NCBI GenBank assembly: GCA_002359025.1
Contig: DEPZ01000031.1
Span: 1-5,301, forward strand
Direction: 5' to 3'
Source of the DNA: Erysipelotrichaceae bacterium UBA3379
GTDB taxonomy: Bacteria > Bacillota_I > Bacilli_A > Erysipelotrichales > Coprobacillaceae
Length of the DNA: 5,301 nucleotides
Part shown: one piece after another, positions 1-5,301 of the stretch
How positions within the stretch are numbered: position 1 is the stretch's first letter
Layout: every line of letters starts with the position of its first letter
Translations under genes and position numbers: made by a program
The notes under the pieces: generated by a model
The model's database searches: none
Seen by the model: only the letters and a program-made list of their open reading frames with translations
What the model was told of the DNA's origin: nothing

Positions 1-9
1 AAAATAAAC

Positions 10-25
10 AGTAGGTCTCCCTACT
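10..25 (-). terminator. Short GNRA-loop hairpin, possible secondary terminator
   Basis: Read on the minus strand this is AGTAGG-GAGA-CCTACT, a perfect 6-bp stem closed by a GAGA (GNRA-type) tetraloop, followed at once by GTTTATTTT. It lies directly beyond the larger hairpin at 25-62 and shares its edge. It could be a back-up terminator for leftward transcription from the yhaM operon. On the plus strand the hairpin is followed by a run of A, so it is not a plus-strand terminator by itself. The stem is short and the T tail is imperfect, so the role is an inference. Confidence 0.4.
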
Positions 26-62
26 AAAAATAGTGAATCAAACTCTAGATTCACTATTTTTA
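25..62. terminator. Bidirectional intrinsic terminator
   Basis: A perfect 15-bp inverted repeat (25-39 with 48-62) encloses an 8-nt loop. The outer stem pairs an A run with a T run, so either strand gives a stem ending in U-rich sequence. The plus strand reads TTTTTATT at its 3' side, the better tail. This layout is typical of a shared terminator between convergent genes. It would stop a plus-strand gene ending left of the window and catch read-through from yhaM. That gene is not visible, so the convergent arrangement is inferred. Confidence 0.75.
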
Positions 63-87
63 TTAAGCTATAAAAGATAAATCTAAC

Positions 88-127
88 AAAAAAGAAGCAA
101 TAAATATAGAATGATTTATTGACTTCT
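88..127 (-). terminator. yhaM: Intrinsic terminator of the four-gene operon
   Basis: On the minus strand, 39 bp past the yhaM stop codon, an inverted repeat pairs 93-105 with 114-127. This is 13 base pairs with one bulged base at position 122, around an 8-nt loop (106-113). The minus-strand RNA runs straight from the stem into six U residues (positions 93-88). The stem is AT-rich, as expected in this genome, with a G-C pair at 98/121 and two more near the base. It is the first terminator-like structure met by transcripts leaving yhaM and the most likely end of the operon. Confidence 0.7.
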
Positions 128-165
128 CTTTTACACAATATCTACTTATATATTTAAAAAGCTAT

Positions 166-1116
166 CTATTTTTCATATAGATATGGCTTATACACCATTC
201 TATTTTCTAATGCGAATACTCGTTTAGAATATTCACCAGGTTCAATCGTTTCTAAGGCTTTATCAAACATATGCATTCTTGCATCAATATTATCAATAAG
301 ATAAACAATCTCTGCTTCTCGAATTTGAGGGAGTACAGGTGAACCAAATTCATTCTTGCCATGATGTGACAATACCATATGTTGTAGAAGAATTACTTCT
401 TCTCCTTCAATATTTAATTCTTTGGCTGCATCATGAATCAATGTTTGTGCAATCGAAATATGTCCTAGAAGCTTTCCTTCTAGCGTATAGCTTGGCACAA
501 CTGGACCACTTAATTCTATTGTTTTACCTATATCATGTAATAAAATCCCTGCATAAACCAAATCACTATTTAATTGAGGATAGTTTGTGACCAAAGCATC
601 TGCCACCTTTAACATAGATAATGTATGAAAAGCCAATCCAGATACAAATTCATGATGATTGCGACTTGCAGCTGGATAAATTTTAAATTGATGTGCTTGC
701 GAATCGAAAATCTTTTTTACAATATCATGAATCTTTTTATTCGATATTTTTTCTATATAATCATGAAGTTCATTCATCATTGTAGCAGCATCCATTGGCG
801 CTTTTGCGACAAATTCTACTTGTTTAGATTCATCATAAGAAATTTCATTAATTTTAATGAGTTTCATTTGACGATCATCACTATACTTAATAATATCTCC
901 TATTCCAGTAATAACTGCTCCCGTCTTTAAACCATTAATATATTCATCACTGGCATTCCACAATTTGGCATCAATTGTTCCAGTACTATCTTGAAATACA
1001 ATGTTAAGATAATTACTCTTATGAGCACCATTTGTTTTTCCAGCAGTGACATAAGAAATCATTGCTTGAAATTCTACATTATTATCTCCACATTTCATGT
1101 CTTTAATTACTTTCAT
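166..1116 (-). CDS. yhaM: 3'-5' exoribonuclease YhaM (OB-fold plus HD domain)
   Basis: This is a 316-residue cytoplasmic protein, nearly the length of Bacillus subtilis YhaM (314). An OB-fold nucleic-acid-binding domain occupies about residues 12-95, with the typical 'DSTGTIDAKLW' strand at 43-53. An HD phosphohydrolase domain spans about 145-285. The family signature 'SRNHHEFVSGLAFHTLSML' (151-169) supplies His164. The HD dyad is His194-Asp195 in 'LLHDIGK'. Further likely metal ligands are His219, His251/252 in 'LSHHGK', and Asp275 or Asp278. No key residue is missing. Known YhaM enzymes degrade RNA and single-stranded DNA from the 3' end with a divalent metal, giving a secondary role in RNA turnover. 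The ATG overlaps the end of the glycosyltransferase-RecX gene by 14 nt. Its strong Shine-Dalgarno (GGGAGGA) lies inside that gene, so translation is probably coupled. The assignment is secure; the reason for its place in this operon is unknown. Confidence 0.95.
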   Translation of the reverse strand: MKVIKDMKCGDNNVEFQAMISYVTAGKTNGAHKSNYLNIVFQDSTGTIDAKLWNASDEYINGLKTGAVITGIGDIIKYSDDRQMKLIKINEISYDESKQVEFVAKAPMDAATMMNELHDYIEKISNKKIHDIVKKIFDSQAHQFKIYPAASRNHHEFVSGLAFHTLSMLKVADALVTNYPQLNSDLVYAGILLHDIGKTIELSGPVVPSYTLEGKLLGHISIAQTLIHDAAKELNIEGEEVILLQHMVLSHHGKNEFGSPVLPQIREAEIVYLIDNIDARMHMFDKALETIEPGEYSKRVFALENRMVYKPYLYEK

Positions 1117-1924
1117 TATTGTCCTCCCATAGCTGACTGATGATTTCTATAACATCATCATATTCATATCCCTTTTGAACAAGGAATGTAATGATCTTAC
1201 TACGTAAGATATTTGATGCATATCTATTTTTATAACGATTATAAACTCTATTATATTCTTTTTCTAGTAACATCATTGTATGTTCTCTAGGCACTTCAAA
1301 ATTAAAATTAGAAATCGCTTGATCGACGACATCAGCTGAAAATCCTTTATTAAAAAGTTTGGATTTAATATTTTGAATCAATGCATATTGAGGTCTTGTT
1401 TTGTTTTCATTATAGAGTTTTTCTACAAGTGAAATTGCTTTATCATACTCTAAGTCTTGAGAATATTCTGCTAAGCACTCATCAATAACATTTTGTGAAA
1501 CCCCTTCTTTTTTAAGATTATAAATAATTTTATTTAGTCCTAGTCCTAGTCTTTGTGCTTTCTTGAAATAATGCTTTGTATACTCGTTATCATCAATAAG
1601 GTTTTTATGAACTAGAATATCCATAGTCATATCTATCTGTATTTCATCAAAATCACCTTTATCAGCTAATTTCTTTTGCATCTTCGCATAAGTATAATCT
1701 TTGTATGTTAAATACTTTAAAGCCAAATGATAAGCCAATGCAACTTGTTCTTGATCTTTCAATGCATCTAGCTCTTCTCTATCAACGACTTGTCCCACAC
1801 TTAAACCATATCTTTCAATAACTTGTGAAGAAAGATTTAATAGGACTTGATGATTATCAAAACGGAATGCGACTTGATAAACATTATTTTTATCTTTTGT
1901 TATAGATTTAACTTCATAACAATA
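1103..1924 (-). other. recX: RecX domain, C-terminal part of the fusion protein
   Basis: This segment encodes about residues 391-663 of the fusion. It opens with the strand pattern of Firmicute RecX ('ITKDKNNVYQVAFRFDN', then an 'LS...V..YGLSVGQ' segment) and continues with tandem helical repeats. The most recognisable is 'KNLIDDNEYTKHYF' with 'GLGLNKIIYNLKKEGVS' (497-533). 'RPQYALIQNIKSKLFNKGFS' (567-586) and 'LRSKIITFLVQKGY' (630-643) mark the later repeats. The usual R-x-x-S of repeat one is replaced by KDYT (465-468), a mild divergence. Known RecX proteins bind RecA filaments and usually limit recombinase activity. No other recX is visible in the window. The first in-frame non-ATG start candidates are GTG at 1796-1798 and TTG at 1760-1762, both already inside the domain. 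Confidence 0.88.
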
Positions 1925-3094
1925 ATGATGCTTAGATAAAGCTTTTTGATATGTCTGAATAATCTTTTGATAAAAGTTTTCACTACTGTATTCATTTGCA
2001 TCTTCTAGTGCATTCTTTTTTAGTATAGACAAATCTTGCTGAGATAAATCAATAATTCTTCTAACAAGATCTTCCTTATCATCAAAGAAATAACCATTTC
2101 TTCCATCAATAATAACCCCTTCAAGATTCTTATCATGTCTTGCGAGTACTGGTATACCACTCGCCATTGCTTCAATAAAAGTCAAACCTTGAGTTTCAGT
2201 AATTGATGCCGAAACAAAAAGATCTGAAGCATGATAGTAGCTTGGAACAAGTGATGATTCTTTTGGTCCTGTAAAAATGACTTTTTCTTCTAAGTGATAT
2301 GATTTAGCAAGATCTTTTAATTCTTCTAATTGTGGACCTCCTCCAACAATCATTAAAACAATATGATCATCTTTTAAAACAATATCTTTCATTGCGTCAA
2401 TAAGTAAATCGACACTTTTTTCTGGAGCAATTCTCCCCAAAAACGTTACAACGAATTTGTCATGAAGATGATACTCATCTTGAATTTCTTTTACAAGCTC
2501 ATGATTGATATGTTGTGGTGAAAAATGATCAATCTGTAATCCTGTTGGAATCACATGAATAGAATTAGAAATGCCATATTCACGCAAAGCCATAGCTGTC
2601 TTTTTTGATGGAACAATAAGTTCACTACAACTATCTCCATAAATTTTCGATATTTTTTCAATAATTTTCTTTGCAGCATGATCAACTGCCTTTATATTTC
2701 CAGGTGTAATATAATGAGAGTAATCTGCCCACATTGTATGATATGTATAACATACTGGAACATTTAATATCTCACCAGCAATTTTACCAAAGATTCCAAT
2801 ACCAAATTCTGTTTGTATGTGGATAATATCAACCTCAAATTCTTTTAATTCCTTCATTCCTTTAAAAGAATAAATATTACTCGCACGGTATCCATATAAC
2901 TTTTTTAAATCTAAACCTGGTAATCTTAAAACATAATCATCTTCATCCACATAATCACTATCATGAGGAAGCATAGTTGTCACAACCAAAACATTATGAC
3001 CATGTTTTTTTAATTCATTTTTTAATATATATGTTGAGGTGGCTACACCATTAATATCCGGTAAATATGTATCGCTAAATAATGCAATATTCAT
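1103..3094 (-). CDS. GT4 glycosyltransferase fused to RecX
   Basis: This 663-residue protein joins two complete modules. Residues 1-388 form a GT-B fold, family 4 glycosyltransferase. It has the N-terminal 'MNIALFSDTYLPDINGVATS' acceptor-side motif, 'YTYHTMWADY' (117-126), 'LGRIAPEKSVDLL' (219-231) and the nucleotide-sugar EX7E motif at Glu300/Glu308 followed by 'AMASGIPVLA'. The N-terminus resembles 1,2-diacylglycerol 3-glucosyltransferases, which make the first sugar step of the lipoteichoic-acid glycolipid anchor at the inner membrane face. The sugar and acceptor are inferred. Residues about 392-663 are RecX, a RecA-filament modulator: first a beta-rich N-terminal part (394-445), then three-helix repeats near 452-498, 500-541, 547-596 and 603-655. 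B. subtilis RecX is 264 residues, so the tail looks full length. The ATG follows GAAAGG by a 10-nt spacer and lies 33 bp after the membrane-protein gene. No stop or frameshift separates the modules. The domain calls are firm; the combined function is unknown. Confidence 0.93.
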   Translation of the reverse strand: MNIALFSDTYLPDINGVATSTYILKNELKKHGHNVLVVTTMLPHDSDYVDEDDYVLRLPGLDLKKLYGYRASNIYSFKGMKELKEFEVDIIHIQTEFGIGIFGKIAGEILNVPVCYTYHTMWADYSHYITPGNIKAVDHAAKKIIEKISKIYGDSCSELIVPSKKTAMALREYGISNSIHVIPTGLQIDHFSPQHINHELVKEIQDEYHLHDKFVVTFLGRIAPEKSVDLLIDAMKDIVLKDDHIVLMIVGGGPQLEELKDLAKSYHLEEKVIFTGPKESSLVPSYYHASDLFVSASITETQGLTFIEAMASGIPVLARHDKNLEGVIIDGRNGYFFDDKEDLVRRIIDLSQQDLSILKKNALEDANEYSSENFYQKIIQTYQKALSKHHYCYEVKSITKDKNNVYQVAFRFDNHQVLLNLSSQVIERYGLSVGQVVDREELDALKDQEQVALAYHLALKYLTYKDYTYAKMQKKLADKGDFDEIQIDMTMDILVHKNLIDDNEYTKHYFKKAQRLGLGLNKIIYNLKKEGVSQNVIDECLAEYSQDLEYDKAISLVEKLYNENKTRPQYALIQNIKSKLFNKGFSADVVDQAISNFNFEVPREHTMMLLEKEYNRVYNRYKNRYASNILRSKIITFLVQKGYEYDDVIEIISQLWEDNNESN
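1121..1128 (-). promoter_or_regulatory. yhaM: Strong Shine-Dalgarno for yhaM inside the upstream gene
   Basis: The minus strand reads GGGAGGAC, with a GGAGG core 6 nt before the yhaM ATG. The same bases encode Trp-Glu-Asp (656-658) near the end of the RecX domain. It is the strongest ribosome-binding site in the window. It fixes the yhaM start and the 14-nt overlap, an arrangement that allows translational coupling. Confidence 0.8.
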
Positions 3095-3127
3095 TTTATC
3101 ACGACCTTTCTCGCTTTATATAAGTAT

Positions 3128-4162
3128 CTATGACTCTATATTTTCTAATTTATTTCTATTCACTTCTTTATTGAATGAAAATACCAATGCTCCAATAATA
3201 AGCCCTAAATAATAAGACATAAATCTCCATAAAAACATTGATGATGATGTTCCTACAGCCCCAAGGAAAGAAAATAAGAGTATATATGTCCCCTCACTTC
3301 CTCCACTTGCCCCAGGAATAGGTAAAAAGGCATTAATCATATAAATAAATGAACATAATCCAATAAAGTCTATAAATTGATACCATTCAACCTCTAAATT
3401 CAATGCTTTACAAGCAAAAAATGGCATACTATATAACAATGTCAATTTAACAAAATTACATAAACATGATTGTAATAAAACACGTTTATTGTGTTGAAGA
3501 ATATTTAATTGATTTCTAAAGTCACTTAAATATTGTTGTATTTTCGCACAAGTATCTTCATAATTTTTAACTATATGAAGCTTGTATAAACATTTTAAAA
3601 TCGTATGTGTTAGAAAATTTTGAAATTTCTTAGATTTAGCTCCTGCAAATAGGCTCACAATAACCACAAAATTAACTAAGAAACCTATCATTGCAAGTGA
3701 TAACATTCCAGCATGTTCCTCAATAAAATATTGATACTTAAAAATTAATACAAGACTCGTATATATCACCAATATCGTTTGATAACAAATAAAGCACATT
3801 AAAAGTATACTTGCTGAAAAAGTCGGAACAATCCCTTGTTTATTAAAGACATACACTTGAGCAAATTGACCACCACTTGCAAAAGGAGTAATGCCATTAA
3901 AGAAAATTCCAGTTAAAGCATTAACTACAGCTTGTTTCATACGATAAGCTTTATTATAAACTCTAGCAAACAACCATAATGACACTGCTTCTAAAAGATA
4001 ATATAGCAACATAACAATGGCCATTACTAAAATCCAATTGATCTTAGAATGCATAAATGCACTCATGACTTGATCAAAATTATCACCAATAGATAAAACG
4101 ATAGATCCTCCACCAATAATTAAGATAAGCAATATATTGAGGATATATTTCTTATTTTTCAT
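3128..4162 (-). CDS. YbhN/LPG-synthase-TM family integral membrane protein
   Basis: This 344-residue polytopic membrane protein has hydrophobic segments near residues 7-25, 42-66, 80-92, 113-142, 152-174, 230-251, 262-282 and 292-330 (the last long enough for two helices). A hydrophilic stretch at about 175-228 is probably a cytoplasmic loop. Two glycine/proline motifs mark the family (LPG_synthase_TM, formerly UPF0104): 'NGITPFASGGQ' (89-99) and 'PIPGASGGSEG' (281-291). The fold corresponds to the membrane half of MprF, but there is no lysyl-transferase domain, so this is not a lysyl-phosphatidylglycerol synthase. Members of this family often sit beside lipid glycosyltransferases and are suspected of moving or binding lipids. 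Here the protein is flanked on both sides by such enzymes, so handling of the glycolipid product or a lipid-linked donor is a reasonable inference. The ATG lies 11 bp past the previous stop, and its AAAGGA site overlaps that stop codon. The stop is TAG. Confidence 0.88.
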   Translation of the reverse strand: MKNKKYILNILLILIIGGGSIVLSIGDNFDQVMSAFMHSKINWILVMAIVMLLYYLLEAVSLWLFARVYNKAYRMKQAVVNALTGIFFNGITPFASGGQFAQVYVFNKQGIVPTFSASILLMCFICYQTILVIYTSLVLIFKYQYFIEEHAGMLSLAMIGFLVNFVVIVSLFAGAKSKKFQNFLTHTILKCLYKLHIVKNYEDTCAKIQQYLSDFRNQLNILQHNKRVLLQSCLCNFVKLTLLYSMPFFACKALNLEVEWYQFIDFIGLCSFIYMINAFLPIPGASGGSEGTYILLFSFLGAVGTSSSMFLWRFMSYYLGLIIGALVFSFNKEVNRNKLENIES

Positions 4163-4169
4163 AACACAA

Positions 4170-4175
4170 TCCTTT
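4170..4175 (-). promoter_or_regulatory. Shine-Dalgarno overlapping the upstream stop codon
   Basis: AAAGGA on the minus strand lies 7 nt before the ATG of the membrane-protein gene. Two of its bases belong to the TAA stop of the glycosyltransferase gene (4176-4174). Ribosomes finishing the first gene release on top of this site, which favours coupled translation of the two products. Confidence 0.65.
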
Positions 4176-5175
4176 AAAGATTCATCACATCATTATAAAC
4201 CTTTAATAATTCCTTTCCTATAATCGATAACTCTCTTGCTTTTGCAACTTCATAACCAGCCTTAGCAGTAGAGGGTAATCTCTTATAAATAATATCATTA
4301 ATAATTCGTATAAAATCTTCATTGGATTTGCCTTTATAAACATGTTTCCCATTTTCTAGCCAATCATCAAAAACAGGAATATCTCTTAATACAATATTAC
4401 ATTTTGCTGCAAGAGCTTCTAAAACAACAATCCCTTCTGTTTCCTCTCTAGAAGGAAAGAAGAATACATCACAGTAACCATAAGCACCTTTAATGACATC
4501 TCCAGTAACATATCCAGGTAATATAACATTATCTGGGGGATTTTTAATATATTGTCTAATCTTCTTTGTAGGAGCTGAAAGATTAATATCACCAAACCAA
4601 ATAAATTTATAGTGTGGTAATGCCTTTGCCACTTCACAGAAAGTATCAAAGCCTTTTCTTTCAAATAACCATCCTACTGAGATAATGACTTTTTCATCAT
4701 TAATATGGAAATAATCTTTAAATGTCTGAATTTGTTCTTGAGAAGGATTATAATCTTCTAAACAGATTCCATTACTAATTGCATAGACTTTCTTATTTAA
4801 ACCATATGATTCAATGAGACGTTTAGAATATGGTGTAGGTGTAATAATAACATCTGCTTGTTTATATAATGATATAAGCCATTTTTTATAGAATGGTGCA
4901 AATGCATTTGATCCTACAAACGAGTCTTTAAAATCTTCTTTTGTACTATGAGCATGATAAATAATCTTCTTATGAAGTTTATGAGCTTCATGTATAAGAA
5001 AAGGACTTGATGGAAAGATTGTATTGATATGTAATATATCATAATCTTTATCATTTTTATCATGTGTAAATGGTATATTATTGAGTGTTAAAGCCATCAT
5101 CTGATGTTTAAGGGCTCTTCCAATACCTGATTTTTTAATTGTTTCTTCGTTACCGAAATAAAGTTTAATTTTCAA
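4174..5175 (-). CDS. GT4 glycosyltransferase, likely diglycosyl-diacylglycerol synthase
   Basis: This 333-residue GT-B glycosyltransferase has no signal peptide or membrane span, so it is probably a peripheral protein at the cytoplasmic membrane face. The N-terminal 'KKSGIGRALKHQ' (14-25), 'DYDILHINT' (44-52) and 'HAHSTKEDF' (74-82) resemble, from memory, pneumococcal CpoA and related enzymes that add the second sugar to glucosyl-diacylglycerol. Donor-site features are 'SVGWLFERKGFD' (166-177) and the EX7E motif Glu245/Glu253 within 'SREETEGIVVLEALAAK'. The length fits that subfamily. With the GT4 module two genes downstream it would form a two-step glycolipid pathway supplying the lipoteichoic-acid anchor. 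Whether the sugar added is glucose or galactose cannot be read from sequence. The start is TTG (5175-5173), preceded 5 nt upstream by GGTGAT. The nearby upstream ATG triplets are out of frame, and the TTG start gives the expected 'MKIKLYF' N-terminus. It is the first gene of the operon. Confidence 0.88.
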   Translation of the reverse strand: MKIKLYFGNEETIKKSGIGRALKHQMMALTLNNIPFTHDKNDKDYDILHINTIFPSSPFLIHEAHKLHKKIIYHAHSTKEDFKDSFVGSNAFAPFYKKWLISLYKQADVIITPTPYSKRLIESYGLNKKVYAISNGICLEDYNPSQEQIQTFKDYFHINDEKVIISVGWLFERKGFDTFCEVAKALPHYKFIWFGDINLSAPTKKIRQYIKNPPDNVILPGYVTGDVIKGAYGYCDVFFFPSREETEGIVVLEALAAKCNIVLRDIPVFDDWLENGKHVYKGKSNEDFIRIINDIIYKRLPSTAKAGYEVAKARELSIIGKELLKVYNDVMNL

Positions 5176-5180
5176 TTTTT

Positions 5181-5186
5181 ATCACC
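5181..5186 (-). promoter_or_regulatory. Unusual Shine-Dalgarno GGTGAT before a TTG start
   Basis: The minus strand reads GGTGAT-AAAAA-TTG. GGTGAT matches the 3' half of the extended anti-Shine-Dalgarno pairing (AGGAGGTGAT) but lacks the usual AGGAG core. Together with a TTG codon it suggests modest initiation. It supports the chosen start because two nearby upstream ATGs (within 5188-5193) are out of frame. Confidence 0.5.
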
Positions 5187-5197
5187 ATCATTATTTT

Positions 5198-5227
5198 ACT
5201 ATATTTATATGTACAAAGAAAGAACAA
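5198..5227 (-). promoter_or_regulatory. Candidate sigma-A promoter of the operon
   Basis: The promoter must lie between the upstream terminator and the TTG start. The best pair by eye is TTGTTC (5227-5222) and TATAGT (5203-5198) with an 18-bp spacer. This would start RNA near 5191 and leave a very short leader carrying the GGTGAT site. The region is so AT-rich that other TATA-like hexamers exist, for example TATAAA at 5209-5204, so the exact choice is weak. Confidence 0.35.
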
Positions 5228-5278
5228 AAACCTTAAAAATATCAAAAGAAATATTGAATAGTCTCTTTATTTTAAAAT

Positions 5279-5301
5279 AAAAAAAGGACCCGATCAGGGT
5301 C
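5279..5301 (-). terminator. Intrinsic terminator of the upstream gene (cut by window edge)
   Basis: The plus strand ends GACCC-GATCA-GGGTC, a 5-bp G+C-rich stem (5287-5291 with 5297-5301). G5286 may pair with the next base outside the window. On the minus strand the stem is followed by a short run into seven T (5285-5279). This is a typical Rho-independent terminator for a leftward gene beyond the right edge. It separates that gene from the four-gene operon and implies the operon has its own promoter. Confidence 0.75.

Noticed and set aside
339..590. Plus-strand open frame of 83 codons
   Set aside because: It lies wholly antisense to the HD domain of yhaM, lacks any recognisable family pattern and has a low-complexity Leu-rich translation. 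It is a shadow of the real gene.
625..930. Plus-strand open frame of 101 codons
   Set aside because: It is antisense to the OB-fold/HD linker region of yhaM. The translation is rich in Ile, Phe and Asn, as expected from antisense AT-rich DNA, with no domain.
1103..1924. RecX as a separate overlapping gene
   Set aside because: There is no stop codon at the junction and no in-frame start codon between about residues 380 and 432, so the sequence supports only a single fused product.
3128..4162. MprF-type lysyl-phosphatidylglycerol synthase
   Set aside because: Only the membrane half is present. The cytoplasmic aminoacyl-transferase domain of about 300 residues is missing and the next gene does not supply it, so antimicrobial-peptide resistance by lysinylation cannot be claimed.
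4419..4664. Minus-strand open frame of 81 codons
   Set aside because: It is out of frame inside the first glycosyltransferase gene, across the conserved EX7E region that is clearly coding in the other frame.
1..5301. CRISPR arrays, insertion sequences, tRNA or rRNA genes
   Set aside because: I saw no regularly spaced direct repeats, transposase motifs, terminal inverted repeats flanking a gene, or cloverleaf or rRNA signatures. Gene-free stretches are all shorter than 170 bases.

Overview
The window is AT-rich and tightly packed. It holds one four-gene transcription unit, entirely on the minus strand, that reads from the right edge to the left. The gene families (YhaM-type ribonuclease, a long RecX of the Bacillus/Lactobacillus kind, and two GT4 glycosyltransferases of the lipoteichoic-acid-anchor type) together with the base composition point to a low-GC Firmicute. 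An Erysipelotrichales/Coprobacillaceae-like gut bacterium is my best guess, but the sequence alone does not prove it. All tryptophan codons I checked are TGG and the stops are TAA or TAG, so nothing suggests an altered genetic code.

Layout in the direction of transcription. The right edge (5279-5301) carries an intrinsic terminator for whatever gene lies upstream. A short leader (about 5176-5278) must contain the promoter. Next come a GT4 glycosyltransferase resembling diglycosyl-diacylglycerol synthases (5175-4174, TTG start), an integral-membrane YbhN/LPG-synthase-TM family protein (4162-3128), and a 663-residue protein (3094-1103) in which a complete GT4 glycosyltransferase is joined in frame to an apparently complete RecX. 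Last is a YhaM-type 3'-5' exoribonuclease (1116-166), which overlaps the preceding gene by 14 nt. Spacings are 11 bp, 33 bp and -14 bp, so the genes are almost certainly co-transcribed. The left 130 bp contain three inverted repeats in a row. The one at 88-127 is a good minus-strand terminator, and the other two probably close a convergent gene off the left edge.

How the genes may work together. The two glycosyltransferases look like a two-step pathway that adds a first and then a second sugar to diacylglycerol, giving the membrane glycolipid that anchors lipoteichoic acid. The YbhN-like protein between them is a candidate for lipid handling or translocation. RecX (RecA modulator) and YhaM (RNA/ssDNA exonuclease) are nucleic-acid proteins and have no obvious link to glycolipids.

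The most notable item is the glycosyltransferase-RecX fusion. It is one uninterrupted frame with no usable internal start at the junction, so RecX here appears to be made only as the tail of a probably membrane-associated glycosyltransferase. I do not recall a described function for this architecture.
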